NCBI RefSeq assembly: GCF_002237555.1
Contig: NZ_CP022540.1
Location: forward strand, 3,477,001-3,541,000
Source of the DNA: Antarctobacter heliothermus
GTDB lineage: Bacteria; Pseudomonadota; Alphaproteobacteria; Rhodobacterales; Rhodobacteraceae
DNA length: 64,000 nt
Direction of reading: 5' to 3'
Shown: piece by piece, positions 56,401-64,000 of the stretch
Layout: the number at the start of each line of letters is the position of its first letter
Position numbering within the stretch: position 1 is the first letter of the stretch
Translations under genes and position numbers: made by a program
The notes under the pieces: model-generated
What the model was told of the DNA's origin: nothing
The model's input: the letters and a program-made list of their open reading frames with translations, nothing else
Databases searched by the model: none

Positions 56401-57969
56401 TCCGGCGAGATGGCGGAAGCCAGCCTGAGAGCGCTGGCCAGCGGCGGCCGCATGGTCGAACTGGGCGTGCGCGACCTGCTCGACGCGGCGACCCTGAACG
56501 GGATTGCGCCCGGCATCCGATACACCCCGGTCAACTGGGGCGACATCGCCGACAACGACCCCGAGCGCATCGGCGTGATCCTCCGCCGGGTGCTTGGCGA
56601 CCTCGATACCGGCAAGCTGACCCCACTGCCGCGCCAGTGCTTTGCAATGGAGAATGTCGAAGAGGCGTTCCGCCTGATGTCGCGCGGCGAGCATGTGGGC
56701 AAGATCGTCCTCACGCTGTCCGAACAGCCGGTGCAGGTTCGCCGGTCGGGCACCTACCTCGTGACCGGCGGGCTGTCCGGGCTGGGGCTGGACACGCTCC
56801 AACGGCTGGCCGAGGACGGTGCGGGACGCATCGTCGCCACCGGACGCCGCTCGCCATCAGACGAGGTGCAGGCACGGCTGGACGGGCTGCGCGCCGGGGG
56901 CGTCCGCATCGATACGCGGATCGTCGACGTGGCGGACCCAGAGGGCATGGAGGCACTTGTTTCCGACATACGGCGGGAGGGACCGCCGCTGCGCGGTGTC
57001 GTTCATGCGGCGGGCACATTGTCAGATGCCGGGCTGATGTCGCAGGACTGCAAGACGATCAAGGCAGTGATGGCCGCGAAGGTCCGCGGCACCCAGCTGC
57101 TGGAGCGGCTGACCCGCTCCGACCCGCTGGACCTGTTCTGTGCGTTCTCGTCTCTGGCCTCGGTCCTCGGCGCCCCGGCGCAGGCCAACCACGCCGCCGC
57201 AAACGCGGCGCTGAACGCGCTGATGCGCCGCCGCGCGGCCAACGGATTGCCCGGCCTGGCCATCGCCTGGGGGCCGTGGAGCGGCATCGGTGCCGCCGCC
57301 GACCCCGCCACAATCGCGCGCCTTTCGGAACAGGGGATCCGGGCGCTGTCGCCCGCCGAGGGACGCGCGGCCTGCGCCGCGCTCATGCGCGACGCCAGTG
57401 GCGCGGTGGCCGTGGCTCCAATTGACTGGGAGCGGCTTGCGCAATGGCGCGGCGGCACGCCGAACCCGGTCCTGCCCGCGGCGGCCCGGTTGGTTCCAGA
57501 GGCGAAGATGTCCGCGCCCACGTCGAACCCGAAGACCCGGCAAGAGGCGGACGACCTTCTACAGCGGCTGGCAGACGCGGCGCCGGAACGCAAGCGCAGG
57601 GTTCTGGACGCATTCCTGGAGGACACGCTGCGCGAGTCCTTCGCCCTGCCGGAAGGCCGCAGATTAGATCCTGCAACGCCATTCGGCGAACTGGGGCTCG
57701 ACTCGTTGCTGGCGATCGAGTTGCGCAACCGGATCGGCAAGGCGCTGGGGCGGCGCTTGCCCGCGACGCTGCTGTTCGAAAACCCGTCGCTGGCCGAACT
57801 GGGCACCGCGCTCATGGCGGAGCTGGGGCTGGACGATCAGCCCGCGCCGCCCGCGCAGGACAAGGCGGCACCGGCGGACCTATTCGAAGGTCTGGACGAC
57901 ATGAGCGACGACGAACTGGAAAGCCTGTTGGGGCTGGACGGCAACCCGAACGACGAGGCAGAAGCATGA
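50473..57969 (+). CDS. Type I polyketide synthase, KS-AT-DH-cMT-ER-KR-ACP
   Basis: A 2,498-residue PKS with the same order as fungal highly reducing synthases. KS has Cys213, His348 and His385. AT has Ser654 in GHSVG and HAFH at 751-754 (malonyl-type). DH has His956 in HVVNGAVILP and Asp1109-x3-Gln1113. cMT has EIGGGTGG (1404-1411). ER has HAAAGGVG (1906-1913). KR has GGLSGLG (2099-2105), Ser2227 and Asn2244, but the usual catalytic Tyr is His2240 (AQANHAAAN). ACP has Ser2411. If the KR is inactive, DH and ER would have no substrate. The N-terminal LSPLKRALIALEAAESRIAA fits a class-2-type docking domain. The tail DDMSDDELESLLGL is its C-terminal counterpart. Confidence 0.94.
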   Translation: MNTPDPALAAKQTELSPLKRALIALEAAESRIAALEQAAKAPIALVGIGCRVPGADGPDAFWHLLDNGCDATGPVPENRWDHDSLFDPDPDSEGRISTRRGGFIDHVDAFDAGLFGISRREARGMDPQQRLFLQTAWEALEHAGIAPDSLSGSPTGVFCGATGSDYTYLQVAARDPALLDTHFASGIAHSVISGRLSYLLGLCGPSVTIDTACSSSLVAVHQAMQSLRRGETRLAIAGGVSLMLSPEIFIALSRAHMLAPDGRCKAFDASADGFARAEGCGAVVLKTLAAAQADGDRVIAVLRGSAVNQDGPSSGLTAPSGPAQESVIRAALADAGIGPADLGYLEAHGTGTNLGDPQEMRALGNVFAGRQSPLVVGSVKTNLGHLEGAAGVTGLIKLVLMLRARRIPRHLHFHTPSPHIPWAALPVRVPTATEAWEPVNERRIGSVSAFGFSGTNAHVVVEEAPPPAPARAPGEEPGVVGLSAASAESLRRLAALHAERLAQGETPALADLCRTANSGRAQLAYRATVNGASAGDLRAPLETLASGGGAVAGPIRQTPQIAFLFTGQGAQFAGMGRDLYDRAPVVRDILDRAAARLDPQLDAPLLDVVFGAQGTEGLLDQTRFTQPALFALEYALAQLWSSWGVRPDMVIGHSVGEFAAACMAGVMGFEDALDLVAERGRLMDALPEGGGMLSVAAPETALGGMLQGGLDIAAVNAPEQTVVSGPLDALDRLAAALTAEGIDSRSLPVSHAFHSGLVDPALDAFEAVAKRVSYGRPDLRLISNLTGKTVDAETIGTPGYWRRHMRDAVRFADGAAELARLGATAFVEIGPQPVLTALTRETLDGGDMPEGATFAASMRRGRGEWGQMQDALGALWTAGVPVDWQALEKLRGGRVVGLPTYPFVRDSHWISPRAELPGTGAAPGGLLGQAVPLALDEAQIWQGAAAADAPGWVSDHVVNGAVILPGAALISMMAAAQGADGRAALEDILFEAPLTLPGDGTALSLQTVARGGELTVHSRMGDSGDWQRHASARVAEQDALPASPAPECDQSVDPAELYEEWQAQGIALGPAFRVIETLTVTGDEVVGTIALPDDVAHDPALPIHPLLLDGCLQLIGASPAARAAGAFLPFAADRFALGGKPDRSLTVQVNVQSAGGDGLVAEIRARTEDGQPVLALTGLRLRRLAAPSALTAGGTPLSDALYALNWVAHGDLPSPDALVAGAAARAEDLASRAELDKYDIFAEAMDAACIPIVRRTFDALGWRPEPGSTVAEQALADRLGIVEDHRRLFSRLLDILAEAGDLDRAGEIWHVRRRLAPAEDPADLREIAPAAALPEVEMLLRAGAGLADALCGRTDPLELLFPGGDTSSAEKLYGEVPTSVYFNSLIAEILSGMVDVGRPLRILEIGGGTGGTTARVIERLPPGTRYVFTDIGPSFVERARDRFGHREGMDFQVLDLERELVDQGLDPHSFDVVIGANVVHATSDLAATLARVRRVIASGGRLVILEVTSPRRWFDLTVGLTSGWWAYSDTDLRRDGPLLDRKGWLDLLRQAGFTAPEALDGDPDLPGSRGRQAVLVAGARDGRQDRWLILPDTDTLAPRLSAALVSAGARAEVLDPDCDLRTELRRMAEAGEAPDRLVVLGGARRQSPSDRTAAALEVIQAVAEAAPDARLTLITRGAERLDRLTDTPREEEAAVAGLARSAALELPGQEFRRIDIEPGSDDPEGLAAALLDTADEPELALRGQDRLVARLSPWALPAAQDRASESWQLVNTDPGTLEGLDRAALTRRAPGPGEIEIAVEVAGLNFRDVLNALGEYPGAPPLGGECAGRVVAVGPGVQDFAAGDAVVGMSPGTLATHLTLPAALAAPLPDGFDMIDGAAFAIPFVTADYCLHEVGGLQAGERVLIHAAAGGVGMAALQIALAAGAEVYATAGSDEKRALVKALGAVRVMDSRTPGFRDEILEVTGGLGVDLVLNSLSGEMAEASLRALASGGRMVELGVRDLLDAATLNGIAPGIRYTPVNWGDIADNDPERIGVILRRVLGDLDTGKLTPLPRQCFAMENVEEAFRLMSRGEHVGKIVLTLSEQPVQVRRSGTYLVTGGLSGLGLDTLQRLAEDGAGRIVATGRRSPSDEVQARLDGLRAGGVRIDTRIVDVADPEGMEALVSDIRREGPPLRGVVHAAGTLSDAGLMSQDCKTIKAVMAAKVRGTQLLERLTRSDPLDLFCAFSSLASVLGAPAQANHAAANAALNALMRRRAANGLPGLAIAWGPWSGIGAAADPATIARLSEQGIRALSPAEGRAACAALMRDASGAVAVAPIDWERLAQWRGGTPNPVLPAAARLVPEAKMSAPTSNPKTRQEADDLLQRLADAAPERKRRVLDAFLEDTLRESFALPEGRRLDPATPFGELGLDSLLAIELRNRIGKALGRRLPATLLFENPSLAELGTALMAELGLDDQPAPPAQDKAAPADLFEGLDDMSDDELESLLGLDGNPNDEAEA

Positions 57970-60900
57970 GCAGTTTTCTCGAACGGATCAGGGGGCTGTC
58001 GCAGAAACAGCTGGCGGTGCTGGCGCTGCGGATGAACACCGAGCTGGAACAGGCGGCAGCGCGACGCATGGCGCCAGTGGCGGTTGTGGGGATCGGCTGC
58101 CGCTTTCCCGGCGGCGTGACCGGGCCGGATGCCTATTGGCGCTTCCTGATGGAGGGGCGCGAGGCCATCGGCGAAGTCCCCGGAGAGCGCTGGGACAGAG
58201 ATGCTTGGTTCGATCCCGACACCGGCGCACCGGGCAAGATCTCGGTCAATCTCGGCGGGTTTCTCGATGACGTGGCCGGGTTCGACGCCGAGCATTTCGG
58301 CATATCCCCGCGCGAAGCGGCAACGATGGACCCGCAGCAGCGGCTGCTGCTGGAAACCGCGTGGGAGACGCTGGAACATGGCGGGATCGACCCATCCAGC
58401 CTGTCCGGCAGCGCCACGGGGGTCTTTGTCGGGGTCTGCAACGGCGACCATTTCCAGCGGGTCTTGAAACGCGGGGCCGAACAGATCGACGCCTATGTCG
58501 CCTCGGGCAACGCGCCCAGCGTCGCGGCGGGGCGGATTTCCTATGTGCTAGGGCTGGCGGGACCGGCGCTATCGGTGGACACGGCCTGTTCGTCCTCGCT
58601 GGTGGCGATGCACCAGGCGATCCTGTCCCTACGGACGGAAACCTGCGACTTGGCGCTGGCGGGTGGTGTCAACGTGATCTGCGAACCGGACACGATGGTT
58701 TCACTGTCGAAGGCGGGCATGCTGGCGCCGGATGGCCGCTGCAAGGCCTTCGACGCCGCCGCCGACGGCTTTGCACGGGGAGAGGGCTGCGGGCTGGTCG
58801 CTCTAAAGCGCCTCGACGACGCGCTGCGCGACAATGACGAGATCCACGCCGTCATCCGGGGCAGCGCGCTGAACCATGACGGGCGCAGCGCCGGGCTGAC
58901 CGTGCCCAGCCGCCACGCCCAGGAAAAGCTGATCGCCGCGGCGCTGGCCGATGCCGGGATCGCGCCCGAGGATGTGGGCTATGTCGAGGCGCATGGCACC
59001 GGGACCAAGCTGGGCGACCCGATCGAGATCCGCGCCCTGGCCGCGGCGCTGACCCGCGGGCGACCCTCTGACCGGCCGCTGGTCGTCGGCTCCGCCAAGA
59101 CCAATTTCGGACATCTCGAAAGCGCCGCCGGCATCGCCGGGACGATCAAGACTGTGCTGGCGCTCAAACACGGGCACATTCCGCGGCATCTGCACTTTCA
59201 CAGCGGCAATCCGGAGGTCGACTGGGACCGGACCGGCATCGAGATTGCCGCCACGGCGCGCGACTGGCCGGACTGGGCGACGCGGCGCATTGCCGGTGTC
59301 AGTTCGTTCGGCTTCAGTGGAACCAACGCGCATCTGGTCCTCGAAGCACCGCCCGCCATGAAACCACAGGTCACGCCCGAGCGGGCGCGCTGCCTGCCGG
59401 TCTCGGCCCGCACTGAAACCGCACTCAGGGAACAAGCCGGGCGGCTGGCATCCGCGCTGCAGGGCAAGACCGTCGATCTCGCCGCGGTGGCCGCCACCCT
59501 GGCGACCGGGCGCGCCGCCCTGCCGGAGCGTCTGGCGGTGGTGGCGGAGTCCACCGAGAACGCCGCCGAGGTACTCCGGGCCGTCGCGGAGGGCCGCGCG
59601 GACGATCGGGCGCAACGCGGCCAAGTGGAACCGGGCGAAGCGAACGGTGTCGTCTTCCTCTGTACCGGTCAGGGCGTGCAATATCCCGGCATGGCGCGAT
59701 CCCTATTCGACAGCGAGAAGGTGTTTCGCGACATCATCGAGCGCTGCGACGCCGCGCTTGGCCCGCAGGATGGCGGTCTGCGGCTGATCGACGTGATGCA
59801 CGGCACAGCCGGCGCGCCGGACTTGCTGCACCGCACCGAATGGACCCAGCCCGCGCTTTACGCGGTCGAATGCGGGCTGGCCGCGCTCTGGCGGTCCTGG
59901 GGGGTGGAGCCGGCGGCGGTGATCGGCCACTCGGCCGGGGAACTGGCGGCGGCCAGCATTGCCGGTGTCTTCGCATTGGAGGACGGCCTGACCCTGGCTG
60001 CGCGCCGGGGGCAACTGCTGTCGCAACTGCCCGAGGGTGGCGCGATGGCGGCGCTGTTCATGGGGCGCGAGGAGGCGGAGCGGGCCATCGCGCCCTATGC
60101 GGACAAGGTTTCCATCGCGGCGGTGAACGCGCATGACAGCGTGGTCATCTCGGGCGCGGCTGGAGGCATCGACGCCACGCTGGGCGATCTCGCCCGCGCC
60201 GGTCTTCAGGGGCACCGGCTGCACATCTCTTTCGCGGCGCATTCCCCGATGGTCGACTGCGCGCTGGACGACATGGCGCGGGCCGCGGCGGACATTCCGG
60301 CGCAGAGCCCGACGGTCCCGGTTGCGTGGAACCTGACGGGCGGCGCGGCGCTGCCCGGCGGGGCGCCGGATGCAGAGTACTGGTGCCGCCACCTGCGCGA
60401 ACCGGTGCGCTTTGCTGATGGCATGTCCCGGCTGCGCGCGGAGGGTCACCGGATGTTCCTGGAAATCGGCCCGCACCCGGTACTGGCGGCTCTGGCCGCG
60501 CGGGATACGGACGCTTTGGCAGCGGCGGAACGACCGGTCTATCTCGGTTCGCTGCGGCGCGACCATGACGACTGGACAGAGCTTTCGCGCGCGCAGGCCG
60601 GGCTCTTTGTGAACGGGGTTCCGGTGGACCGGGCCGCGACGTCCGGCACGCCGCGCCTGCGGCCTGTGGAACTGCCCACCTACCCGTTCGAACATCGCCG
60701 CTTCTGGATCGACCCGCCGGGCAAGCGTCAGGCACCGATTGCGACGGCCCCGGCCGGGCGGCCTATACCGGGCGCGCGTCTCGACATGCCGGACCCGGTC
60801 TTCGAGGCCGACCTGTCCACCACCGCCCTGCCCTGGCTTGCCGAACACGAGGTGATGGGCAGCGCCTTCGTCGCCGGGCCGGTCTACTTGGCGCTGGCCG

Positions 60901-63900
60901 TCGGGGCGGCCGAGGATGCGCTTGCGCGGTCCAGCTGGGCGGTCACGGAATTCGAGATCGCCGCGCCGCTGCGCAGTGGCCCGGCACCAGTGCGGGTGCA
61001 AACCCGCCTCACCCCGCAGCCCGACGGCTCTGCCGAATTCGCGATCCACAGCCGGTCCTGCGAGGGGGGCAACCAAGAGTGGATGCGCCACGCCACCGGC
61101 CGGCTGGTGCCCGGCACCGATGCGGAAAAGCAGCCCCGCAAGGACATGGCAGCAGAGGCGCGGCGGCTAAGTGCGGACGACAGTGTCGGCGCGCATCTCG
61201 ACCGGCTGGCCGAGCTGGGCATCCAGCTTTCGGGGCGGTTCCGCTGCCTGAAACACCTCCACCGGACGGATGGCGAGGTCCTAGCCTGCATCGGACGCGC
61301 GGAGACGGCGGGCATCGACGCGCCGTTCTGCGATCCCGGGCTGCTGGATGGCGTTTTCCAGGCCGCCGGTGCGGCGCTGCCGCTGAACCAAGCGGAGGCG
61401 GGCAGGCTGTTCTTTCTGACCGGGGTGGACCGCATCGCGCTCCACGCTCCGTTGGCCGGGCCCTTCTGGTGCCACGCCCGCCTGCGCCCCGGCTTTGACG
61501 GGACCACGCATCACGCTGACGTCACGATCCACGACGCGGCAGGTGGAGAGATCGGCAGTTTGACCGGCGTACGGCTGACTGCCACGGCGCAGGACGCGGT
61601 CGGCCCGGCAGCGGGACCGACAGCGGGCCCGGCACAGTACGGGCTCGACTGGCAGCCCGCACCGCCTGTCCTGCCCGCCGCCCGTCACCTGCGCGCGCCG
61701 GAAACCGTGGCCGGCGCGCTTGGCGACAGCTTTGGAGAATTCGCGTCGCGGCACGGGCTGGAGTTGTATGACCGCCTGTTGCCCGCGCTGGACCGGTTGT
61801 CGGTCGCGTATATCTTGGCCGCACTTAAGACGCTCGGCATCGACGATCTTCCCCGCGACCGGTACGGACTCACGGCGCTGGCGGAACGCCTGATGATCGT
61901 TCCGGGCCAGAGAATGCTGTTCGCCCGGCTGATCGACATTCTCGACGAAGCGGGACAGGTTCAGCGGCGGGATGGACAAATCGACCTGGACAGCCCACTG
62001 CCCGACGGCGACGCGGTCGCGCTGCACGCGAAGGCCTTGGTCGAGTTCGGAGAGACACCGGAACTGGCCATTCTGGGGCGCTGCGGCAACGCACTGGCGG
62101 GCGTGTTGAACGGTAGCGCCGACCCGCTCGACTGCCTGTTTCCCGGCGGCTCGCTGGCGGAGGCACGGGCGCTTTATGTCGACGCGCCCTTTGCCCGGAC
62201 CTACAATGCGACACTGGGCACGATGCTTCAGGACCTGACGCGGGATCTGCCCGCCGGGGAACGGTTGCGTATCCTGGAGATCGGCGCGGGCACCGGGGCC
62301 ACCACCGACGCCGCGCTGACCACTCTGGGCGACCGGATCGGCGCATATCACTTTACCGACGTGTCGCAGCACTTTCTCGACGCGGCGGCGGGACGTCTGG
62401 GCGCACGCGAGGGCTTTACCACCGGGCTGCTGGACATCGAGCGCGACCCGGCGGTGCAGGACGTCCCGCACGGGCAGCATGATGTCGTGATCGCGGCGAA
62501 CGTGTTGCACGCGACGCGCGACCTGGCCGAAAGCCTCTCCCATGCCGCGAGCCTGCTGGCCCCCGGCGGGATGATGATCCTGCTGGAGGGCGTGCGACCG
62601 GAACCGTGGGTCGATCTGACATTCGGCATGACGCCGGGTTGGTGGCGGTTCTCGGACCGCGATTTGCGCGCCGACTACCCTCTGATCTCGCCGCAGCAGT
62701 GGGGCGAGTTGCTGGACAGGACTGGCCTCGTGGCCGCCACGTCGGTCGGCGGTTCGGACGATCTGGGGCGTGGTTCCGCACAGCAGATGCTGATCGCCGC
62801 CCGCAAGCCGCTGGCGGACCCGCGCCGTGTCGCGATTATCGGGACCGGAGGTGCGCTGGATAGCGCGCTGGGCTCCGTACTGGCAGCAGAGGGCGCGCGG
62901 GTCGTTGCGCTGGACGAAGCGCCCGAGGACGTGATCGACCTGTCGGTCCTGAGCCTTGCGGAGTTGGACGACACGGCGGACGACCTTGCCGACCGGATCG
63001 AAGAGACGGCCGTCATCGCACCGTTGGCGCGGTTGCAGAGCATGGCGCTGGACGCGGCGGGCGGACGCCTGTGGATCGCCACCGCCGGTCTGCACGGCGT
63101 CGGAGCGGACGCACCCGTGCGCGGCGCGCGCTGGCAATCGCCGGTAGCCGGGCTGGGACGTGTCGCGGCGCTCGAGACGCCGGAGGCCTGGGGCGGGCTG
63201 GTCGATCTCGACCCGGCGGAGACGCCCAAAGCACAGGCGGCGGCGATCACCCGCAGCGTGCTGTCGGACGACCCCGAGGATCAATGCACCTGGCGGGGGG
63301 GCATCCGACATGTGCCCAGGCTGGTGCGCAAACCGGCGCCCAAGGCGGTTCCGATTAGGCTCGATCCGAAGGGCACCTACCTGATCACCGGGGGCTTCGG
63401 CGGCATCGGAGTAGAGCTTGCCCGGTCGCTCGCCGAACATGGTGCCGGACGGATCGCCCTGATCGGCCGCAATCCCGACGAGGACGCGCCGGTTATGGCC
63501 GCCCTGCGGGAGGCCGGGGCCGAGCCCATGGCCGTTCGGGCGGATGTCTCTGACCCCGGCGCGCTGGCCGAGGCGCTGGACCGTCTGACGCGGGACGGCT
63601 CGCCGATCCGTGGCGCGTTCCACGCGGCGGCGCACCTAGACGCGGCCCCGCTGGGCGAGCTCGACCCGGACCGGGTCCGGGCGATGCTGCGGCCCAAGAT
63701 CGCCGGCACGCTGGCGCTGGAGCGTCTGTTGGCGCAGCACGGGGCGGAATTCCTCGTGCTGTTCTCCTCGACGACCTCGATGCTGGGGGCACAGGGCTTC
63801 GCCCATTATGCCGCCGCCAACGCGTTTCTGGATGCAAGCGCCGCGGCGCCGGACCGGGGGCTCAGGGTGCTTCCGATCGGTTGGGGTACCTGGGAGATCA

Positions 63901-64000
63901 TGCGGCTGGCGTCGGAAGAGGCACAACGCACCTATGGCGCGCAGGGTCTGCGCCCGATGCCCGTAGAGGCGGCGCTCGACACACTTTTCGACCTGGTGGG
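57966..64000 (+). CDS. Type I polyketide synthase, KS-AT-DH-cMT-KR- (3' end beyond window)
   Basis: The frame stays open to the last base, about 2,011 codons visible. KS has Cys208, His343 and His383. AT has Ser656 in GHSAG with FAAH at 756-759. DH has His961 in HEVMGSAFVA, where the usual Pro is Ala970, plus Asp1128-x3-Gln1132. cMT has EIGAGTGA (1438-1445). A KR structural half lies at about 1620-1790. KR has GGFGGIG (1809-1815), Ser1935, Tyr1948 and Asn1952. No ER lies between cMT and KR, so a methylated alkene is the expected state. The ACP should follow beyond the window. The N-terminal SQKQLAVLALRMNTELEQAA helix is a docking candidate. Confidence 0.93.
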   Translation, partial: MSSFLERIRGLSQKQLAVLALRMNTELEQAAARRMAPVAVVGIGCRFPGGVTGPDAYWRFLMEGREAIGEVPGERWDRDAWFDPDTGAPGKISVNLGGFLDDVAGFDAEHFGISPREAATMDPQQRLLLETAWETLEHGGIDPSSLSGSATGVFVGVCNGDHFQRVLKRGAEQIDAYVASGNAPSVAAGRISYVLGLAGPALSVDTACSSSLVAMHQAILSLRTETCDLALAGGVNVICEPDTMVSLSKAGMLAPDGRCKAFDAAADGFARGEGCGLVALKRLDDALRDNDEIHAVIRGSALNHDGRSAGLTVPSRHAQEKLIAAALADAGIAPEDVGYVEAHGTGTKLGDPIEIRALAAALTRGRPSDRPLVVGSAKTNFGHLESAAGIAGTIKTVLALKHGHIPRHLHFHSGNPEVDWDRTGIEIAATARDWPDWATRRIAGVSSFGFSGTNAHLVLEAPPAMKPQVTPERARCLPVSARTETALREQAGRLASALQGKTVDLAAVAATLATGRAALPERLAVVAESTENAAEVLRAVAEGRADDRAQRGQVEPGEANGVVFLCTGQGVQYPGMARSLFDSEKVFRDIIERCDAALGPQDGGLRLIDVMHGTAGAPDLLHRTEWTQPALYAVECGLAALWRSWGVEPAAVIGHSAGELAAASIAGVFALEDGLTLAARRGQLLSQLPEGGAMAALFMGREEAERAIAPYADKVSIAAVNAHDSVVISGAAGGIDATLGDLARAGLQGHRLHISFAAHSPMVDCALDDMARAAADIPAQSPTVPVAWNLTGGAALPGGAPDAEYWCRHLREPVRFADGMSRLRAEGHRMFLEIGPHPVLAALAARDTDALAAAERPVYLGSLRRDHDDWTELSRAQAGLFVNGVPVDRAATSGTPRLRPVELPTYPFEHRRFWIDPPGKRQAPIATAPAGRPIPGARLDMPDPVFEADLSTTALPWLAEHEVMGSAFVAGPVYLALAVGAAEDALARSSWAVTEFEIAAPLRSGPAPVRVQTRLTPQPDGSAEFAIHSRSCEGGNQEWMRHATGRLVPGTDAEKQPRKDMAAEARRLSADDSVGAHLDRLAELGIQLSGRFRCLKHLHRTDGEVLACIGRAETAGIDAPFCDPGLLDGVFQAAGAALPLNQAEAGRLFFLTGVDRIALHAPLAGPFWCHARLRPGFDGTTHHADVTIHDAAGGEIGSLTGVRLTATAQDAVGPAAGPTAGPAQYGLDWQPAPPVLPAARHLRAPETVAGALGDSFGEFASRHGLELYDRLLPALDRLSVAYILAALKTLGIDDLPRDRYGLTALAERLMIVPGQRMLFARLIDILDEAGQVQRRDGQIDLDSPLPDGDAVALHAKALVEFGETPELAILGRCGNALAGVLNGSADPLDCLFPGGSLAEARALYVDAPFARTYNATLGTMLQDLTRDLPAGERLRILEIGAGTGATTDAALTTLGDRIGAYHFTDVSQHFLDAAAGRLGAREGFTTGLLDIERDPAVQDVPHGQHDVVIAANVLHATRDLAESLSHAASLLAPGGMMILLEGVRPEPWVDLTFGMTPGWWRFSDRDLRADYPLISPQQWGELLDRTGLVAATSVGGSDDLGRGSAQQMLIAARKPLADPRRVAIIGTGGALDSALGSVLAAEGARVVALDEAPEDVIDLSVLSLAELDDTADDLADRIEETAVIAPLARLQSMALDAAGGRLWIATAGLHGVGADAPVRGARWQSPVAGLGRVAALETPEAWGGLVDLDPAETPKAQAAAITRSVLSDDPEDQCTWRGGIRHVPRLVRKPAPKAVPIRLDPKGTYLITGGFGGIGVELARSLAEHGAGRIALIGRNPDEDAPVMAALREAGAEPMAVRADVSDPGALAEALDRLTRDGSPIRGAFHAAAHLDAAPLGELDPDRVRAMLRPKIAGTLALERLLAQHGAEFLVLFSSTTSMLGAQGFAHYAAANAFLDASAAAPDRGLRVLPIGWGTWEIMRLASEEAQRTYGAQGLRPMPVEAALDTLFDLV

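Noticed and set aside
1..64000. CRISPR array, rRNA operon or intact insertion sequence
   Set aside because: No regularly spaced identical repeats beyond the four iterons, no rRNA-like sequence, and no complete transposase with terminal inverted repeats was seen.

Overview
The window looks like the chromosome of a marine alphaproteobacterium of the roseobacter type (Rhodobacteraceae). Three things suggest this: the high GC content, the protein style, and neighbourhoods such as pst-phoU-phoB, rpsB-tsf, gcdH with a divergent LysR gene, and a patatin gene beside 3-hydroxybutyrate dehydrogenase. The assignment is inferred from gene content, not from a database search.

Region 1 (1-21,311) is ordinary core genome. 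It holds the end of the phosphate operon (pstA-pstB-phoU-phoB), a HupE/UreJ-like membrane protein, ribosomal protein S2 and elongation factor Ts, an aroQ-luxR pair, glutaryl-CoA dehydrogenase with a divergent LysR regulator, a pseudouridine catabolism pair (PfkB kinase and psuG), a DUF502 membrane protein, a patatin and 3-hydroxybutyrate dehydrogenase, a peptide-type solute-binding protein, an EnvZ-like kinase, a LACTB2-like hydrolase and tRNA-Asn(GTT). A probable small RNA with its own promoter and terminator lies at 16,320-16,395.

Region 2 (21,265-32,111) is an integrated element of exactly 10,800 bp between two perfect 47-bp direct repeats of the tRNA-Asn 3' end. All its genes read leftward: tyrosine integrase, AlpA-like regulator, a replication-type winged-helix protein followed by four 16-bp iterons, an HNH-type protein, terminase, HNH nuclease, a gpZ-like protein, major capsid, prohead protease, head-tail connector, portal and two small ORFs. 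No tail-fibre, tape-measure, baseplate or lysis gene is present. It looks like a capsid-encoding phage satellite (cf-PICI-like) rather than a full prophage or a gene transfer agent.

Region 3 (32,112-34,930) is a graveyard of mobile DNA: two halves of one serine recombinase on opposite strands, a scrap of a conjugative coupling ATPase, and a frameshifted XRE regulator.

Region 4 (34,982-64,000, running off the window) is a rightward polyketide synthase operon. A 61-residue ORF is coupled by overlapping start and stop codons to five consecutive single-module type I PKS genes, each overlapping the next by ATGA. The modules are KS-AT-KR-ACP, KS-AT-DH-ER-KR-ACP, KS-AT-cMT-ACP, KS-AT-DH-cMT-ER-KR-ACP and KS-AT-DH-cMT-KR-(cut). 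Predicted docking helices at the protein ends fit a relay along the operon, giving a highly reduced, C-methylated chain whose starter, length and release step lie outside the window. I do not recognise the pathway, and it is the best candidate here for an undescribed system.
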